NCBI RefSeq assembly: GCF_000013445.1 | Contig: NC_007796.1 | Location: forward strand, 3,012,936-3,076,935 | DNA length: 64,000 nucleotides | Direction of reading: 5' to 3' | Origin: Methanospirillum hungatei JF-1 | GTDB taxonomy: Archaea > Halobacteriota > Methanomicrobia > Methanomicrobiales > Methanospirillaceae | Shown here: positions 43,208-53,229 of the stretch, piece by piece | How positions within the stretch are numbered: the stretch's first letter is position 1 | Layout of the letters: each line of letters starts with the position of its first letter | Program-made: the position numbers and the translations under genes | The notes under the pieces: model-generated | What the model saw: only the letters and a program-made list of their open reading frames with translations | Database searches by the model: none | Told to the model about the DNA's origin: nothing

Positions 43208-44680
43208 ATGAACGGGATAAGTTCAATTACGCATAAAAGCGAGGACATCTCGGACAGAAAACTTGCAAAACAATGGAAGAAATTTCCATTTGCTAAAGCA
43301 AGAGATTATGTAAAGCGACTTCAGACACGTATCGCAAAAGCAGTGAAGAACGGCCAATATCGACTTGCAAGACGACTCCAGTATCTGCTTACACATTCGT
43401 TTTATGCAAAAATGTTGGCAGTACAACGAGTAACCAAAAACAGAGGTAAAAGAAGTGCAGGAGTAGATGGGGAAAAATGGACCACCCCTGAACAGAAAAT
43501 GAAAGCAGCATTAACGCTTTCGGACAAGGGCTATCGGGCAAAACCTCTCCGGAGAATCTACATCCCTAAACCGCAATCGAGTAAAATGCGACCTCTTTCG
43601 ATTCCAACCATGTATGACCGTGCTATGCAAGCTTTGTATGCAATGGCTCTTATGCCTTGGGCTGAGACCACAGCAGACAAGACATCATTCGGATTCCGAA
43701 TGAAGCGAAATGCACAGGATGCTGCTTCATACACTTTTCAGTGCTTAAGCAGAAAGACTTCAGGTCAATGGATATTAGAAGGTGATATCCGCGGGTGCTT
43801 CGATAATTTCGCACACCAATGGATGCTTGATAACATCCCTCTTGACCAAAGAATCCTTAACCAATTCCTGAAAGCCGGTTATATTTATGATGGAATACTC
43901 TACCGTAACAAGTCAGGTACGCCCCAAGGCGGCTTAATTTCCCCCTTATTGGCTAACATGGCTCTTGACGGCATGGAAAGAATGTTGAAAGAACACTTTC
44001 CCGGAAATAAGGTTCATCTCATACGGTTTGCAGATGATTTTCTCGTAACGGCAGACTCACAGGAAACGGCACTCCAGTGCAAGGAACTCATCACTGAATT
44101 TCTTCATGAACGAGGGCTTGAACTCTCTGAGGAAAAGACCAAAATCGTTCATATCAACGAGGGGTTCGATTTCCTGGGCTGGAATTTCAGAAAATTCAAA
44201 GGCAAATTCCTGATACAACCTTCGAAGAAAGCTATTGCCGCAATCATTGATAAAGTAAGGGTAATCATTAAGTCGGCGAAGGCCTGGAAACAGGAAGACC
44301 TTATCAAAGCCCTAAATCCCGTAATTAAGGGATGGGCAATGTATCACCGGACGGTTTCTGCAAGTATGACCTTTGGGAAACTTGACTGGGTTGTCCGAAA
44401 TATGTTGTGGAGATGGGCAAAGCGCCGTCATAATAATAAAGGGAAGAGATGGATTGCCAGAAAATACTGGCACCCAACACTTACCAGAAAACAGGTCTTT
44501 AGAACCTCTACTCTTACTCTCGAAAACTTCTCCAACACCAAAATTCAATACCGAAAATTCATAAAACTGGATGCAAATCCGTTTATTGATACCGAGTATT
44601 TTGAAAACAGGCCAGGAGTTTTCCTCTCAAAGCAAAGATCGATACGGATGTTCCTTCACTACGCCCATAAAAGCGGGTAG
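43208..44680 (+). CDS. ltrA: Group II intron-encoded reverse transcriptase/maturase
   Basis: From ATG 43208 (behind ggatgg) the protein has 490 residues. Reverse transcriptase blocks are clear: RSAGVDG (block 1), RRIYIPKPQSSKMRPLSIPT, GTPQGGLISPLLANM, and the catalytic FADDF with two aspartates. A domain X (maturase) follows, with SKKAIAAIIDKVRVI and WAMYHR. No HNH endonuclease with paired CxxC motifs is present, so it would rely on reverse splicing with alternative priming. Longer starts (GTG 43163, ATG 43199) are possible. It assists splicing and mobility. Confidence 0.92.
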   Translation: MNGISSITHKSEDISDRKLAKQWKKFPFAKARDYVKRLQTRIAKAVKNGQYRLARRLQYLLTHSFYAKMLAVQRVTKNRGKRSAGVDGEKWTTPEQKMKAALTLSDKGYRAKPLRRIYIPKPQSSKMRPLSIPTMYDRAMQALYAMALMPWAETTADKTSFGFRMKRNAQDAASYTFQCLSRKTSGQWILEGDIRGCFDNFAHQWMLDNIPLDQRILNQFLKAGYIYDGILYRNKSGTPQGGLISPLLANMALDGMERMLKEHFPGNKVHLIRFADDFLVTADSQETALQCKELITEFLHERGLELSEEKTKIVHINEGFDFLGWNFRKFKGKFLIQPSKKAIAAIIDKVRVIIKSAKAWKQEDLIKALNPVIKGWAMYHRTVSASMTFGKLDWVVRNMLWRWAKRRHNNKGKRWIARKYWHPTLTRKQVFRTSTLTLENFSNTKIQYRKFIKLDANPFIDTEYFENRPGVFLSKQRSIRMFLHYAHKSG

Positions 44681-44690
44681 TGAAAAACTT

Positions 44691-44724
44691 GAGCGGATTG
44701 CGGTGAAAATCGCACGGTCCGTTC
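44691..44724 (+). ncRNA. Group II intron domain V
   Basis: These 34 nt form the catalytic domain V hairpin: gagcggattgcg at the 5' side, a GAAA-type tip (gtgaaaat) and cgcacggtccgttc at the 3' side. The pattern is conserved in bacterial-type group II introns. Domain VI follows directly to the intron end. Confidence 0.88.
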
Positions 44725-44759
44725 TTGGAAGGCTGGGTTAGGGTAACCTAACCTGGCTA

Positions 44760-45122
44760 TTCGACATACACCAAAAAACGATTAGAAACTGAAGATTTAG
44801 GTCGGAGAATTACTACATCGGAACAATTTGAATTGTGAAAATCATGTGGAATAATCGCACAGGCTCCAGGTTCGCCAGTTCTTACAATTACAATATCACC
44901 ACTCCGTAGCGATGATTTTTTTAATTTTTCATGGAATTCAGGTGAAATATATTTCAAATCTTCCTTAATGATTCGAAATGGTTTAACGTTTAAGGAACGA
45001 AGGAAAGGAATACCTGAGTCTACATACTCATTTGCCATTGATCCAACATGGCCAACAGTAATATCATCACATAATTCTTCCAAATTCACTTTAATCCAAT
45101 CATTTCCGTAATTATTCATCAT
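44760..45122 (-). pseudogene. hsdS: Type I specificity subunit, 5' fragment
   Basis: These 121 codons encode the first part of the HsdS target recognition domain 1 (WIKVNLEELCDDITVGHVGS, then GIPFLRSLNVKP). The frame ends in TAG (44757-44759) at the intron border. As a stand-alone half recognition domain it should be inactive. Together with the 3' fragment it shows the gene was intact before intron insertion. It starts 3 nt after the stop of the 237-aa gene. Confidence 0.85.
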
Positions 45123-45125
45123 TCC

Positions 45126-45839
45126 TCATTGATCAGGGTTAAAAGGACTTTTGATAAATTTTAAAAATTTTTGTCCTAGAATTGTAGTCCTTCTCCGTTG
45201 GTTCGTTTTAGGGTTGATAGCTTCATCAGGTAACTTATCTTCGTAAATTAAACCATCATTAACAAGATCTTTCTCTATTTTATAAGATAATTCAAAATTA
45301 TTTTTAAATTCAGGTATTAATATTGATAAATCACTTTTAATTAGAGAACCTGAAGAATGTACAAGTAATTTGTGAACATCTCTTGAATGAAATTCATCCA
45401 TTTTTTCTAATAATTTTAAATGTAATGGAGTATATCTATCTATTAAATTGAGGAAAATAAATTGGATGTCATCCTCTAAGGGAAGATCAGTTGCTGAATT
45501 AATTACAGCATTTCGCAATGCTTCGATCTTTTCCTTTTGATGCGTTCTCATTGCAATATTTGTGGCATACAACAAGACACTGATGAATTGCTCATTATCC
45601 TTGAGATTATCAATTCTAAATCCATCAATTTCTGTTTCTAACCTCACTAACTCTTGATATATTATTCCCATCCATTCCTCGCGTCTTTTTGATAATGGTG
45701 GTGCAATAATCATTGAGAAAAATTCTGAAATTGGACCTCCAATTATTGGAAATAAAGATAAACCCGCTTTCACTCCTGCATGTGCATAATCGCTATAACC
45801 CGGTTTCAAATCCTCATGGATATCTTTCCCTTCACTCAT
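45126..45839 (-). CDS. Unknown 237-aa protein in the RM operon
   Basis: This protein has a Gly/Pro-rich hydrophobic segment near residues 22-50 (GLSLFPIIGGPISEFFSMII, then APPLSKRREEW), which could be a re-entrant or membrane-inserted hairpin. A helical body and a charged C-terminus follow, with a possible winged helix (EKDLVNDGLIYEDKL). I have seen similar segments in unnamed proteins of defence islands but cannot name a family. It overlaps the DUF1016 gene by 8 nt and precedes hsdS by 3 nt, so it belongs to the operon. A/T content is higher than in its neighbours, suggesting separate acquisition. Confidence 0.75.
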   Translation of the reverse strand: MSEGKDIHEDLKPGYSDYAHAGVKAGLSLFPIIGGPISEFFSMIIAPPLSKRREEWMGIIYQELVRLETEIDGFRIDNLKDNEQFISVLLYATNIAMRTHQKEKIEALRNAVINSATDLPLEDDIQFIFLNLIDRYTPLHLKLLEKMDEFHSRDVHKLLVHSSGSLIKSDLSILIPEFKNNFELSYKIEKDLVNDGLIYEDKLPDEAINPKTNQRRRTTILGQKFLKFIKSPFNPDQ

Positions 45840-46944
45840 CCCGGATAACCCTCTCTACAAATTCCCGGCTCTCCTCTGTCCCCGGCAGTCTGACCTGATA
45901 CTTCGATACAAACACCTGATTATCTATTCCGGCACAGGCATATTGCACAAGGGCATGATTCTGGGTAGTACACAGAAGTAACCCGACCGGAGGATTATCC
46001 CCCTCGGTCATAAGATGAGCCTTGAAATAATTCAGATACGTATTCAGCTGCCCCAGTGCCTCATGCGAAAACCCGCCGGTCTTCAGTTCAATAATCACAT
46101 GACACTTCAACACCCGGTGATAAAACACGAGGTCAACAAAGAAGTACTCATCACCGATCAGAATCCTCTTCTGCCGAGCCTCAAAACAGAACCCGTACCC
46201 AAGTTCAAGAAGGAATGACTCAAGTTTGCGGAGAAGAACCTGCTCAAGATCAGACTCATACATGACCTCCTCACTTTTGATCCCGAGAAAATCGAACACA
46301 CATGGGTCGCGAATTATGAGGTGGGGTGAATCTGTCTGTGCTCCGGCTTGAACATGTTCAGATAATGCTTGTTTATCCTGTGAAAGAGCGGATCGTTCAA
46401 AGTACAGACTCTCGATCTGTCGTTTCAGTTCTCTGACCGACCAGTTCCCCCTGACACACTCCACCTCGTAAAACCGGCGTTTCAGGGGATCGTCTAACGG
46501 CATCAGGAGGGTAAAATGGCTGAATGAGAGGTTCATCAGGATATCATCCCGCCCGGCATTCATACTCTGAATCGGGATTTCCTCGCCGCATGGTTGCAGA
46601 AGATGAGAGGGATTGAATGTGGCAAACAATGATTGCCATTTTTCAGGACCTGCAGATTCGGCAGACAGTGTTTGCCAAATGTTCGGATATACCAGATAGA
46701 ACTGGCGATATAATCGGAGAGTACGGGCTGAAAATCCGGAAGTATCAGACAAACGGGCCGCTATCAGGTCAAGGAGGGATTCACCATATAATGCCCGATC
46801 TGACCCATGTTGCTCGAATTCACGTATATAATACCCAATAAGCCAGTTTCGCAGGGTCAGTGATCGGTTTACCGCTTTTACAGCCTGCTTTGTGAGCTCA
46901 GTATTGACCTCCGAGATGCAATGAACCAGGTCTGAAAAATCCAT
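45832..46944 (-). CDS. DUF1016 (YhcG) PD-(D/E)xK nuclease, first paralogue
   Basis: This 370-aa protein has an N-terminal DUF1016 helical domain (YGESLLDLIAARLSD, then GFSARTLRLYRQFYLVYP) and a C-terminal PD-(D/E)xK-like nuclease domain with VDLVFYHR and IIELKTG as the active-site strand pair. The family is linked to type I RM loci, and to recombination or end-processing roles that are not settled. It is the second of a tandem DUF1016 pair, clearly diverged from the upstream copy. It starts directly after the TAG stop of that copy. Confidence 0.88.
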   Translation of the reverse strand: MDFSDLVHCISEVNTELTKQAVKAVNRSLTLRNWLIGYYIREFEQHGSDRALYGESLLDLIAARLSDTSGFSARTLRLYRQFYLVYPNIWQTLSAESAGPEKWQSLFATFNPSHLLQPCGEEIPIQSMNAGRDDILMNLSFSHFTLLMPLDDPLKRRFYEVECVRGNWSVRELKRQIESLYFERSALSQDKQALSEHVQAGAQTDSPHLIIRDPCVFDFLGIKSEEVMYESDLEQVLLRKLESFLLELGYGFCFEARQKRILIGDEYFFVDLVFYHRVLKCHVIIELKTGGFSHEALGQLNTYLNYFKAHLMTEGDNPPVGLLLCTTQNHALVQYACAGIDNQVFVSKYQVRLPGTEESREFVERVIRDE

Positions 46945-48054
46945 CTAGCGTCCCACCTTCTCTGAATAAATATCCTCATCCTCTTTCCCGAACTGATTCT
47001 GTGCCCTCTTCATCGCACTCTTCAGTTTCGCCTCAAGGAGTTCCCTCGGCGGTAGTTCAGTCAGGTATTCAGCAACCCGTATCCCACTGTCCGAAAGCCC
47101 GAGCAGCTCCACATGCTCAGTAGACTTCCCGGCACAGAGAATCAGACCCATCGGTGACTCTTCACCCGGAACCCGTTCATATTTGTCAAGCCACCGGAGA
47201 TACAGTTCCATCTGACCCTTATCAGCAGCCTGAAACTTTCCCAGTTTCAGGTCAATCGCAATCAGGCACCGAAGCCGGCGGTGAAAGAAGAGGAGATCAA
47301 TATAATAATCCTCTGCGTCGATGGTGATTCTCTTCTGCCTCGCGATAAACGAGAAATCAGAACCCATCTCAAGAATGAACCGCTCGATCTCCCGGATAAT
47401 ACCCGATTCAATATCCTTTTCAGAGTAGGTATCAGAAAGCCCGAGGAAATCAAGGAAATACGGATCCCGAAAGACCAGGTCCGGACTCATCTGATCCTCT
47501 TTCCGGAGAGCTTCGAGCTCCTGCCTGGCTAACTCTTCCGGTTTTCTTGAAAGGGCTGTCCTCTCAAAGAGCATGCCCTGGATCTTCTCCCTGAGATGAC
47601 GGACACTCCATCGCTCAATCCGGCACATCTCTGCATAAAAATCCCTTTGTAATGAATCCTTCAGAGGAAGAAGAGCTACAAAATGCGACCAGCTTAATTG
47701 TCGTGATAGTGTCGTGACAATATCCTTGTCAGGAAAAAGTTCTGAAAACTGAATCATCTTTCGAAGATTTTTCTCTGAAAAACCAGTTCCATATCGGGTA
47801 ACCAATTCTCGTGACAGTGTCACGACAATGTATTCTCCATACGAGGCTCGATCATCATGAAGTATTTCGGTGCGAACACTGCTCCCAATACTCCAGTACA
47901 GCTGAACCATCTCGTAGTTGATACCTGAAGCAATCCGAAGATGAGTCTTATCAATATACGAGGATAACTCAGTTAGCAGAGCAGAGATTCGCTCTTTAGA
48001 AATCTCATCAAAACCGGACAGGCTCTTGATTGACTTGTCTGCCTGCTTTCTCAT
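46945..48054 (-). CDS. DUF1016 (YhcG) PD-(D/E)xK nuclease, second paralogue
   Basis: This 369-aa protein shares the layout of its neighbour: a DUF1016 helical domain ([20 protein letters not shown], then [17 protein letters not shown]) and the nuclease motifs IDLLFFHR and IAIDLKLG. In the last motif aspartate takes the place of glutamate found in the other copy. ATG 48054 overlaps the hsdM stop by 4 nt. It ends in TAG immediately before the next ATG, indicating translational coupling. Confidence 0.88.
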   Translation of the reverse strand: MRKQADKSIKSLSGFDEISKERISALLTELSSYIDKTHLRIASGINYEMVQLYWSIGSSVRTEILHDDRASYGEYIVVTLSRELVTRYGTGFSEKNLRKMIQFSELFPDKDIVTTLSRQLSWSHFVALLPLKDSLQRDFYAEMCRIERWSVRHLREKIQGMLFERTALSRKPEELARQELEALRKEDQMSPDLVFRDPYFLDFLGLSDTYSEKDIESGIIREIERFILEMGSDFSFIARQKRITIDAEDYYIDLLFFHRRLRCLIAIDLKLGKFQAADKGQMELYLRWLDKYERVPGEESPMGLILCAGKSTEHVELLGLSDSGIRVAEYLTELPPRELLEAKLKSAMKRAQNQFGKEDEDIYSEKVGR

Positions 48055-49649
48055 ATGGTGTATCCTAAGCCCCCCAGATTCTTCTTAATCTCCTCGTCAA
48101 GCCGGGCACCATCCTCCATCTGTTCAGATAACTGTTTTGTCAGCCGGGTCATCTTTTCAGCAAACGGCTCTCCGTCATCCTCGGCATCTTCGGCCCCCAC
48201 ATATCTACCTGGAGTAAGAACATGCCCGTGTTTTGCTATCTCCTCTAGGGTTGCCGAAGCACAAAAACCCGGTACATCCTCATATTCCCCGGCACTCGCA
48301 TCTCCCCGCCAGGCATGATACGTCCCGGCAATCCTCTCGATATCCTCATCGGTCAGCTCCCGGTGGGTCCTATCCCGCATAACACCCATCTTCCGGGCAT
48401 CGATAAAGAGCACTTCACCTCTCCGGTCCCTGAACCTCCCGTTTGATCTGTTCCGGGCAACAAACCAGAGACAGGCAGGAATCTGGGTAGAGTAAAAGAG
48501 CTGACCGGGAAGGGCCACCATGCAGTCCACAAGGTCAGCTTCGAGGAGGTTCTTTCTGATCTCTCCCTCTCCTGACTGGTTTGATGACATCGATCCATTT
48601 GCCAGCACAAACCCGGCTATCCCGGATGGGGAGAGATGATGGATGAAATGCTGAATCCAGGCATAGTTCGCATTCCCGGTCGGGGGGATACCATATCTCC
48701 ACCGGACGTCATCCTTGAGGTTCTCCCCTCCCCAGTCTTTCATATTGAAAGGAGGATTGGCAAGGATGTAATCCGCTTTCAATGTTGCATGGAGATCCCG
48801 CCTGAAACTATCCGCATGTTCAGCCCCGAGATCATGATCAATCCCCCGGATGGCAAGATTCATCTTTGCCAGTTTCCAGGTGGTTGGGTTGGACTCCTGC
48901 CCGTAGATGGAGATATCACCAATCCGGCCACCATGAGCCTCAACAAACTTCTCACTCTGGACAAACATCCCGCCAGACCCGCAGCAGGGATCATACACCC
49001 GACCCTTGAAGGGAGAGATCATCGCAACAAGCGTCTGAACAACACAACGGGGCGTATAGAACTGACCGCCGTTCTTCCCTTCCGCACTCGCAAACTCGGA
49101 GAGGAAATACTCATACACTCTGCCGATGATATCCTTTGACCGGTTTTCAGAGTCGCTCAGGTTCAGGGTTCCGATGAGATCGATGAGTTCTCCCAGTTTC
49201 TCCTTATCAAGACCGGGACGGGCATACTCCTTGGGAAGGATGTTTTTCAGAACCGCATTATCCCGTTCGATGGCATACATCGCATCATCGACGATCTTCC
49301 CAATCTCCGGACGCTTCGCATTCTGCTGGATATAGGACCAGCGTGCCTCCTTTGGAATCCAGAAGATGTTCTCCGACCTGTACTCATCCGGATCCTCAAT
49401 CACCCCGTACCGGACTTCAGGTTCAGCAATATACCAGGTGCTCTGGGGATCCGAGTATGCCTGCTCAAGCGAGGAGTGCTTCTCTTCAAATGCGTCGGAA
49501 AGATATTTCAAAAAAATGAGACCAAGGACGACATGCTTATACTCAGCCGCATCCATATTGTTCCGGAGTTTATCAGCCGCTGCCCAGAGGGTTGCTTCAA
49601 ACCCAAGATTTGCTGCGGTTGTTTCCTTTGTCTTTTTCGCACGGGCCAT
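48051..49649 (-). CDS. hsdM: Type I restriction-modification methyltransferase subunit M
   Basis: This 532-aa N6-adenine methyltransferase has an N-terminal HsdM helical domain, SAM-binding motif I ([12 protein letters not shown] near residue 225) and catalytic motif IV NPPF ([14 protein letters not shown] near 300). It methylates the recognition sequence chosen by HsdS and is the first gene of the seven-gene operon. Without an intact HsdS it should have no target specificity unless another specificity subunit exists elsewhere in the genome. Confidence 0.94.
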   Translation of the reverse strand: MARAKKTKETTAANLGFEATLWAAADKLRNNMDAAEYKHVVLGLIFLKYLSDAFEEKHSSLEQAYSDPQSTWYIAEPEVRYGVIEDPDEYRSENIFWIPKEARWSYIQQNAKRPEIGKIVDDAMYAIERDNAVLKNILPKEYARPGLDKEKLGELIDLIGTLNLSDSENRSKDIIGRVYEYFLSEFASAEGKNGGQFYTPRCVVQTLVAMISPFKGRVYDPCCGSGGMFVQSEKFVEAHGGRIGDISIYGQESNPTTWKLAKMNLAIRGIDHDLGAEHADSFRRDLHATLKADYILANPPFNMKDWGGENLKDDVRWRYGIPPTGNANYAWIQHFIHHLSPSGIAGFVLANGSMSSNQSGEGEIRKNLLEADLVDCMVALPGQLFYSTQIPACLWFVARNRSNGRFRDRRGEVLFIDARKMGVMRDRTHRELTDEDIERIAGTYHAWRGDASAGEYEDVPGFCASATLEEIAKHGHVLTPGRYVGAEDAEDDGEPFAEKMTRLTKQLSEQMEDGARLDEEIKKNLGGLGYTI

Positions 49650-49722
49650 ATTCAGAGATTAGAGGGTTAATCGTGACAAACGATATATGTTTTCAAATAC
49701 TGGTGCGGCCTACATAGATACT

Positions 49723-50160
49723 ATGGCAATCTGGATAGCATCAGGGAACAGGCAGAACTGGGAGGTTGTGAAAAAACACAACATATGGGGTGTTCCAAAG
49801 CGAAGCAAAGGACTTCATTCGAGGGTAAAACCAGGAGATACTATTCTCATGTATGTCAGGTCCGAAACACATGGAGATACTGTCCTTCCCTCTGCTATCA
49901 TGGGAGAGTTCAAAGTAACCGAACTATTTGAAGATGGAAAACCGCTCTTCACCGCTCCACCCCAGATGGGTGACGAGGGATTTCCATACCGGTTCAGGCT
50001 GAAACCAGTGAAGATATTCAAAGAGCCGGTGGAGATTAAACCGTTAATTCCTGACCTTGGGTTTGTGACGAATAAGACCATGTGGTCCGGGCATTTTAGA
50101 CAGGCTATGCGGGAGATACCTGACGAGGATTACCGGAAAATACTCTCTGCCGGAAAATAA
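49723..50160 (+). CDS. EVE-domain protein (modified-base reader fold)
   Basis: From ATG 49723 the protein has 145 residues and matches the EVE/PUA-like (DUF55) family: MAIWIASGNRQNWEVVKKH, then WGVPKRSKGLHSRVKPGDTI and FRLKPVKIF, with the aromatic cage region near the end (MWSGHFRQAMREI). EVE domains bind modified bases or tRNA and are often attached to modification-dependent restriction systems. It is divergent from hsdM across a 73-nt spacer with gatatatgt as a possible TATA box. It may monitor the host's modified DNA. Confidence 0.85.
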   Translation: MAIWIASGNRQNWEVVKKHNIWGVPKRSKGLHSRVKPGDTILMYVRSETHGDTVLPSAIMGEFKVTELFEDGKPLFTAPPQMGDEGFPYRFRLKPVKIFKEPVEIKPLIPDLGFVTNKTMWSGHFRQAMREIPDEDYRKILSAGK

Positions 50161-50496
50161 ATTATCAATATCCTATCAGAAATGAATATGAAATCTGAAG
50201 GAAACCGATTAATTCTAGAAATATTATGAGATTTTTCTTTAATGGGAATTATGGATCTAACAAATAAATTCTCCGAATTATAAAAAGAGACATCTATTAA
50301 AAAATCATGTCACATTGGAAATTCTTCTAAACAAATTTAGTTCAATAGATGAACAAGATGACTAGTTAGAGAACCTTAACCATTACTAATATTGTCCTCC
50401 TAAAAAATCGATTCTGGAGAAAAATTGTGAATTTTATGATTTAGTCGTAAAGAGCCATAATCTGTATCGATTAAAAACTACATTCAATACCATTGA
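50161..50496. other. AT-rich intergenic region with no gene seen
   Basis: This 336-nt stretch is strongly AT-rich and shows no long frame or clear hairpin. It separates the EVE gene from the convergent TPR gene. Confidence 0.5.
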
Positions 50497-51204
50497 TTAC
50501 ATCAAATCATTCAATTCATTAAGAGATTTTGAATATACACTGTTTTTTGGGTCAAGATCTAAAGCAGTCGTATAGTATAATATTGCTTCTTGGGTTTTTC
50601 CCTGTTTATCCAATGCATATCCCTTAACATACCACCCATGAGCATTTTTACTGTTCAGTTTAATCGCCATTTCGGCAGCAGTTATTGCATCTGAATACTT
50701 ACCGATATTATTTAATGCAGCACCTTTTACTGACCAAAAATATTCTTTGGTGGGGGCAAATTCTATTACTTTATCTGCAATTTCAATTGCTTTAATCCAT
50801 TCTTCAGTAGAATAAAGATAATCTATCGCTTTTTCATATGCCTCAATGGCTTTTTCTGTCTCTTTAAGTTCTAAATAACTATTTCCAATATTATACCATG
50901 CATAATCAGCATAAGAATATTCCGGGTCTATTTCGAGTGCTTTTTTGTAAGCCTCTATCGCTTCTTTATACTCTTTAAGATGATACAAAGCATTACCTTT
51001 ATTATACCATGCATAGGCAAAATCGGACTCTGTTTCGAGTACCTGTTCAAATAAATCCAACGCTTCATCATAATGACCATCGTCATACAAAGCAATCCCC
51101 TTTGTCGTTAATTCGGCTGTTGTTTCTGCTACACACAGAGATGTTCCACCAAGAGTCACAGTAAGAACAACCAAAAACAGAAAAGAGTAAGTGGTCTTTT
51201 CCAT
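50497..51204 (-). CDS. Exported TPR-repeat protein
   Basis: From ATG 51204 the protein has 235 residues: a signal peptide (YSFLFLVVLTVTLGGTSLCV) and about five TPR units (for example AYAWYNKGNALYHLKEYKEA and NAHGWYVKGYALDKQGKTQE). It should act as an extracytoplasmic scaffold. It is A/T-rich like the flanking insertion and intergenic DNA. It differs from the TPR protein at 10413. Confidence 0.82.
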   Translation of the reverse strand: MEKTTYSFLFLVVLTVTLGGTSLCVAETTAELTTKGIALYDDGHYDEALDLFEQVLETESDFAYAWYNKGNALYHLKEYKEAIEAYKKALEIDPEYSYADYAWYNIGNSYLELKETEKAIEAYEKAIDYLYSTEEWIKAIEIADKVIEFAPTKEYFWSVKGAALNNIGKYSDAITAAEMAIKLNSKNAHGWYVKGYALDKQGKTQEAILYYTTALDLDPKNSVYSKSLNELNDLM

Positions 51205-51405
51205 AAAAATAATAAGGGGAATCTGCATATATAAATATGCATACTAATGACTAATCTCCTAAATGGGAACTTCAGGAGCCTTTGATCTAATGTTCCAATC
51301 AAACAGAAAGAAAGGATGAATTACAGATTTTTTGATTGAATTGTCCATAAATAACATGTAAAATTATTGTCAGCTTTGAAAGAATCCAATAAAGAATTAA
51401 TTACA

Positions 51406-53147
51406 GAGGGTGTTGCATGACTAAAATTTGGAAAATTTTTGGTAAGTACTTTTTCTTATCAACATCTTTAGAAAATTGTCTCCGATCATTCTGCCCAAAG
51501 ATGATAATGCATCGGACAATATTGAATAAGGTATTCTAATACCCACTCCCTTATTACAGATAATATGCCGCTTCTTTTGCAGGATCAGTTCTCTGAATTT
51601 CTTCAACTCCCCTCTTGAACAGACCTTCCGAAGATTCTGTGTTAAACAAATCAAACTCCATTCATCCTGACAATGTGATATTCCCCTTCTCTGCAATTTT
51701 CTTAAATTGCGATTTTCTTTAATCCATCCAAATGCGGGTTCAACAATCGTTTTTCGTTGTGAATATGTCTTTTTGGCACCATACGGAGTCATTGTCACTT
51801 CTATAATCCCTTTAGCAATAGAAGCGGGTGTTGGAATATTATCATCTTGAATGAGATTTCTCGTACACCAATCACCAATAGATGCTAACGTTGGAATACT
51901 GCAAATGCCATCAAAAAGTTGATCGGAAATTCGTTCAAGTTCAAGTAAACTTCTCTCGAGGCCTCTAATACTGAAAATATCTGGTTCATGGCATGTAGAA
52001 CAGAGAAATCCAATATCCTGCTGTTTCATATACAGATAGTTTTCATAGCTCCAATAACCAGCATCAGTAAGTAAATTAAGATATTCAAGCGATAAGCCGG
52101 TTAATTGAGCAATTTCCTCTAATCTTTCATAACATGGTTGAAGTAATCTGTAATCAACGGGTGAATTACTTAAAAACGGAACCAGAATATAGCCATCCTG
52201 GTTTACAATTATCTGGCCATTATATCCTTGAATACAACCAGGCCCACTTTTCATTATTGAACTATCAGGATCTGTAGTGTTTGCAAGACTTTGTTCATCA
52301 GGGTTTTTTGCAGGCTTTTTAGGTTTTCTACCTCGTTTCCTTTTTCCAGACTCTCTCTCCTCTTCCTCCCTTTGGGCAATCTTCTCTTCCTTTTTTTGGG
52401 ATTTCTCCTTATGTTCAGCCTCAAGTCGTTCTTTTGCTTGAATGAATCGTTTTATCCTTTTTGAGTGAGTCTTAAAATCATCGGGAACCTCGTTACCTGA
52501 TTTATCCGGGCCATAAAGACGATCCTCGACATCATCTTTTTCTTGGACTTCCTTTAGATATTTTTGAATTTCTCCCTCAATCTTTTCATATGGCATGTTC
52601 GATCCAAGTGAAGCATTCGCCTTTAGTTTTGTTCCATCCAAGGCGAGAAGGACGTTATTGATTAATCCTGCTTCATTAAGGAGAGTCAATACTGGAATGA
52701 AAAGTTGTCCAATAAAAGAACTGTTTTTCTTGATAAATCGCGAGATTGTGGAATGGTCTGGGAGAGAATTGCGGGTTACTATTCTAAATCCTACATCGTA
52801 TCTGCATTTATTCTCTATTTGACGGCTTGAACGAACTCCATTAAAATATGAGTAAATGATCAAACCAGTCATTATTTCTGGATGATAAAATGCCGCACCT
52901 TGGCCGTCTTCCCGGTATTCCTTATATAATGGGGATAGGTCGAGAATTGAGATTAAATCAATTAATATATGACAGAAATCATCACTCGGAACCCAGTCTC
53001 TAATATCCTCAGGGAGAAGGTAAAGTTGTTCAAAATCCCGACCTATCGTATTATACATTGAGTATATGTTGGACGTACTAAGGTAAAGTACTTTTGATTG
53101 ACCTTAGTTAAAAAATTATGGGGGGATCTGAGTTGTGCAACACCCTC
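51406..53147 (-). mobile_element. IS1182-like insertion sequence
   Basis: This 1,742-bp element has terminal inverted repeats GAGGGTGTTGCA (51406-51417, and reverse complement at 53136-53147), extended by a partly matching -AC. A 4-bp direct repeat TACA flanks it (51402-51405 and 53148-53151). One intact transposase fills the interior. It sits in intergenic DNA. Confidence 0.88.
51421..53058 (-). CDS. IS1182-family transposase (DDE)
   Basis: This 545-aa protein has an N-terminal DUF772-like domain (YHPEIMTGLIIYSYFNGVRS, then SSRQIENKCRYDVGFR) and an HSTISRF motif. The RNase H core includes LLALDGTKLKANAS and LTDAGYWSYENY, with a C-terminal DDE_Tnp_1_6-like segment (SQRKTIVEPAFGWIKENRN) carrying the catalytic glutamate. 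A long charged linker near 185-250 (EREEEERE) is a family feature. The frame is intact. Confidence 0.9.
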   Translation of the reverse strand: MYNTIGRDFEQLYLLPEDIRDWVPSDDFCHILIDLISILDLSPLYKEYREDGQGAAFYHPEIMTGLIIYSYFNGVRSSRQIENKCRYDVGFRIVTRNSLPDHSTISRFIKKNSSFIGQLFIPVLTLLNEAGLINNVLLALDGTKLKANASLGSNMPYEKIEGEIQKYLKEVQEKDDVEDRLYGPDKSGNEVPDDFKTHSKRIKRFIQAKERLEAEHKEKSQKKEEKIAQREEEERESGKRKRGRKPKKPAKNPDEQSLANTTDPDSSIMKSGPGCIQGYNGQIIVNQDGYILVPFLSNSPVDYRLLQPCYERLEEIAQLTGLSLEYLNLLTDAGYWSYENYLYMKQQDIGFLCSTCHEPDIFSIRGLERSLLELERISDQLFDGICSIPTLASIGDWCTRNLIQDDNIPTPASIAKGIIEVTMTPYGAKKTYSQRKTIVEPAFGWIKENRNLRKLQRRGISHCQDEWSLICLTQNLRKVCSRGELKKFRELILQKKRHIICNKGVGIRIPYSILSDALSSLGRMIGDNFLKMLIRKSTYQKFSKF

Positions 53148-53229
53148 TACAATCGGTTTTTATTTATACACAATGTAACAACGCTTATAGGATCACAGAT
53201 TAACCCATAATAAAATTAAAAATTTCGAC

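Larger units (their letters stand above)
42632..44759 (+). mobile_element. Group II intron, antisense within hsdS
   Basis: This 2,128-bp ribozyme retroelement begins with the consensus GTGCGAC at 42632 and ends after domain VI at about 44759 (one base uncertain, as the consensus AY end would give 44760). Domain V lies at 44691-44724, and the reverse transcriptase is in domain IV. It is on the plus strand, whereas hsdS is on the minus strand. It therefore cannot splice out of the hsdS mRNA. Confidence 0.9.
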
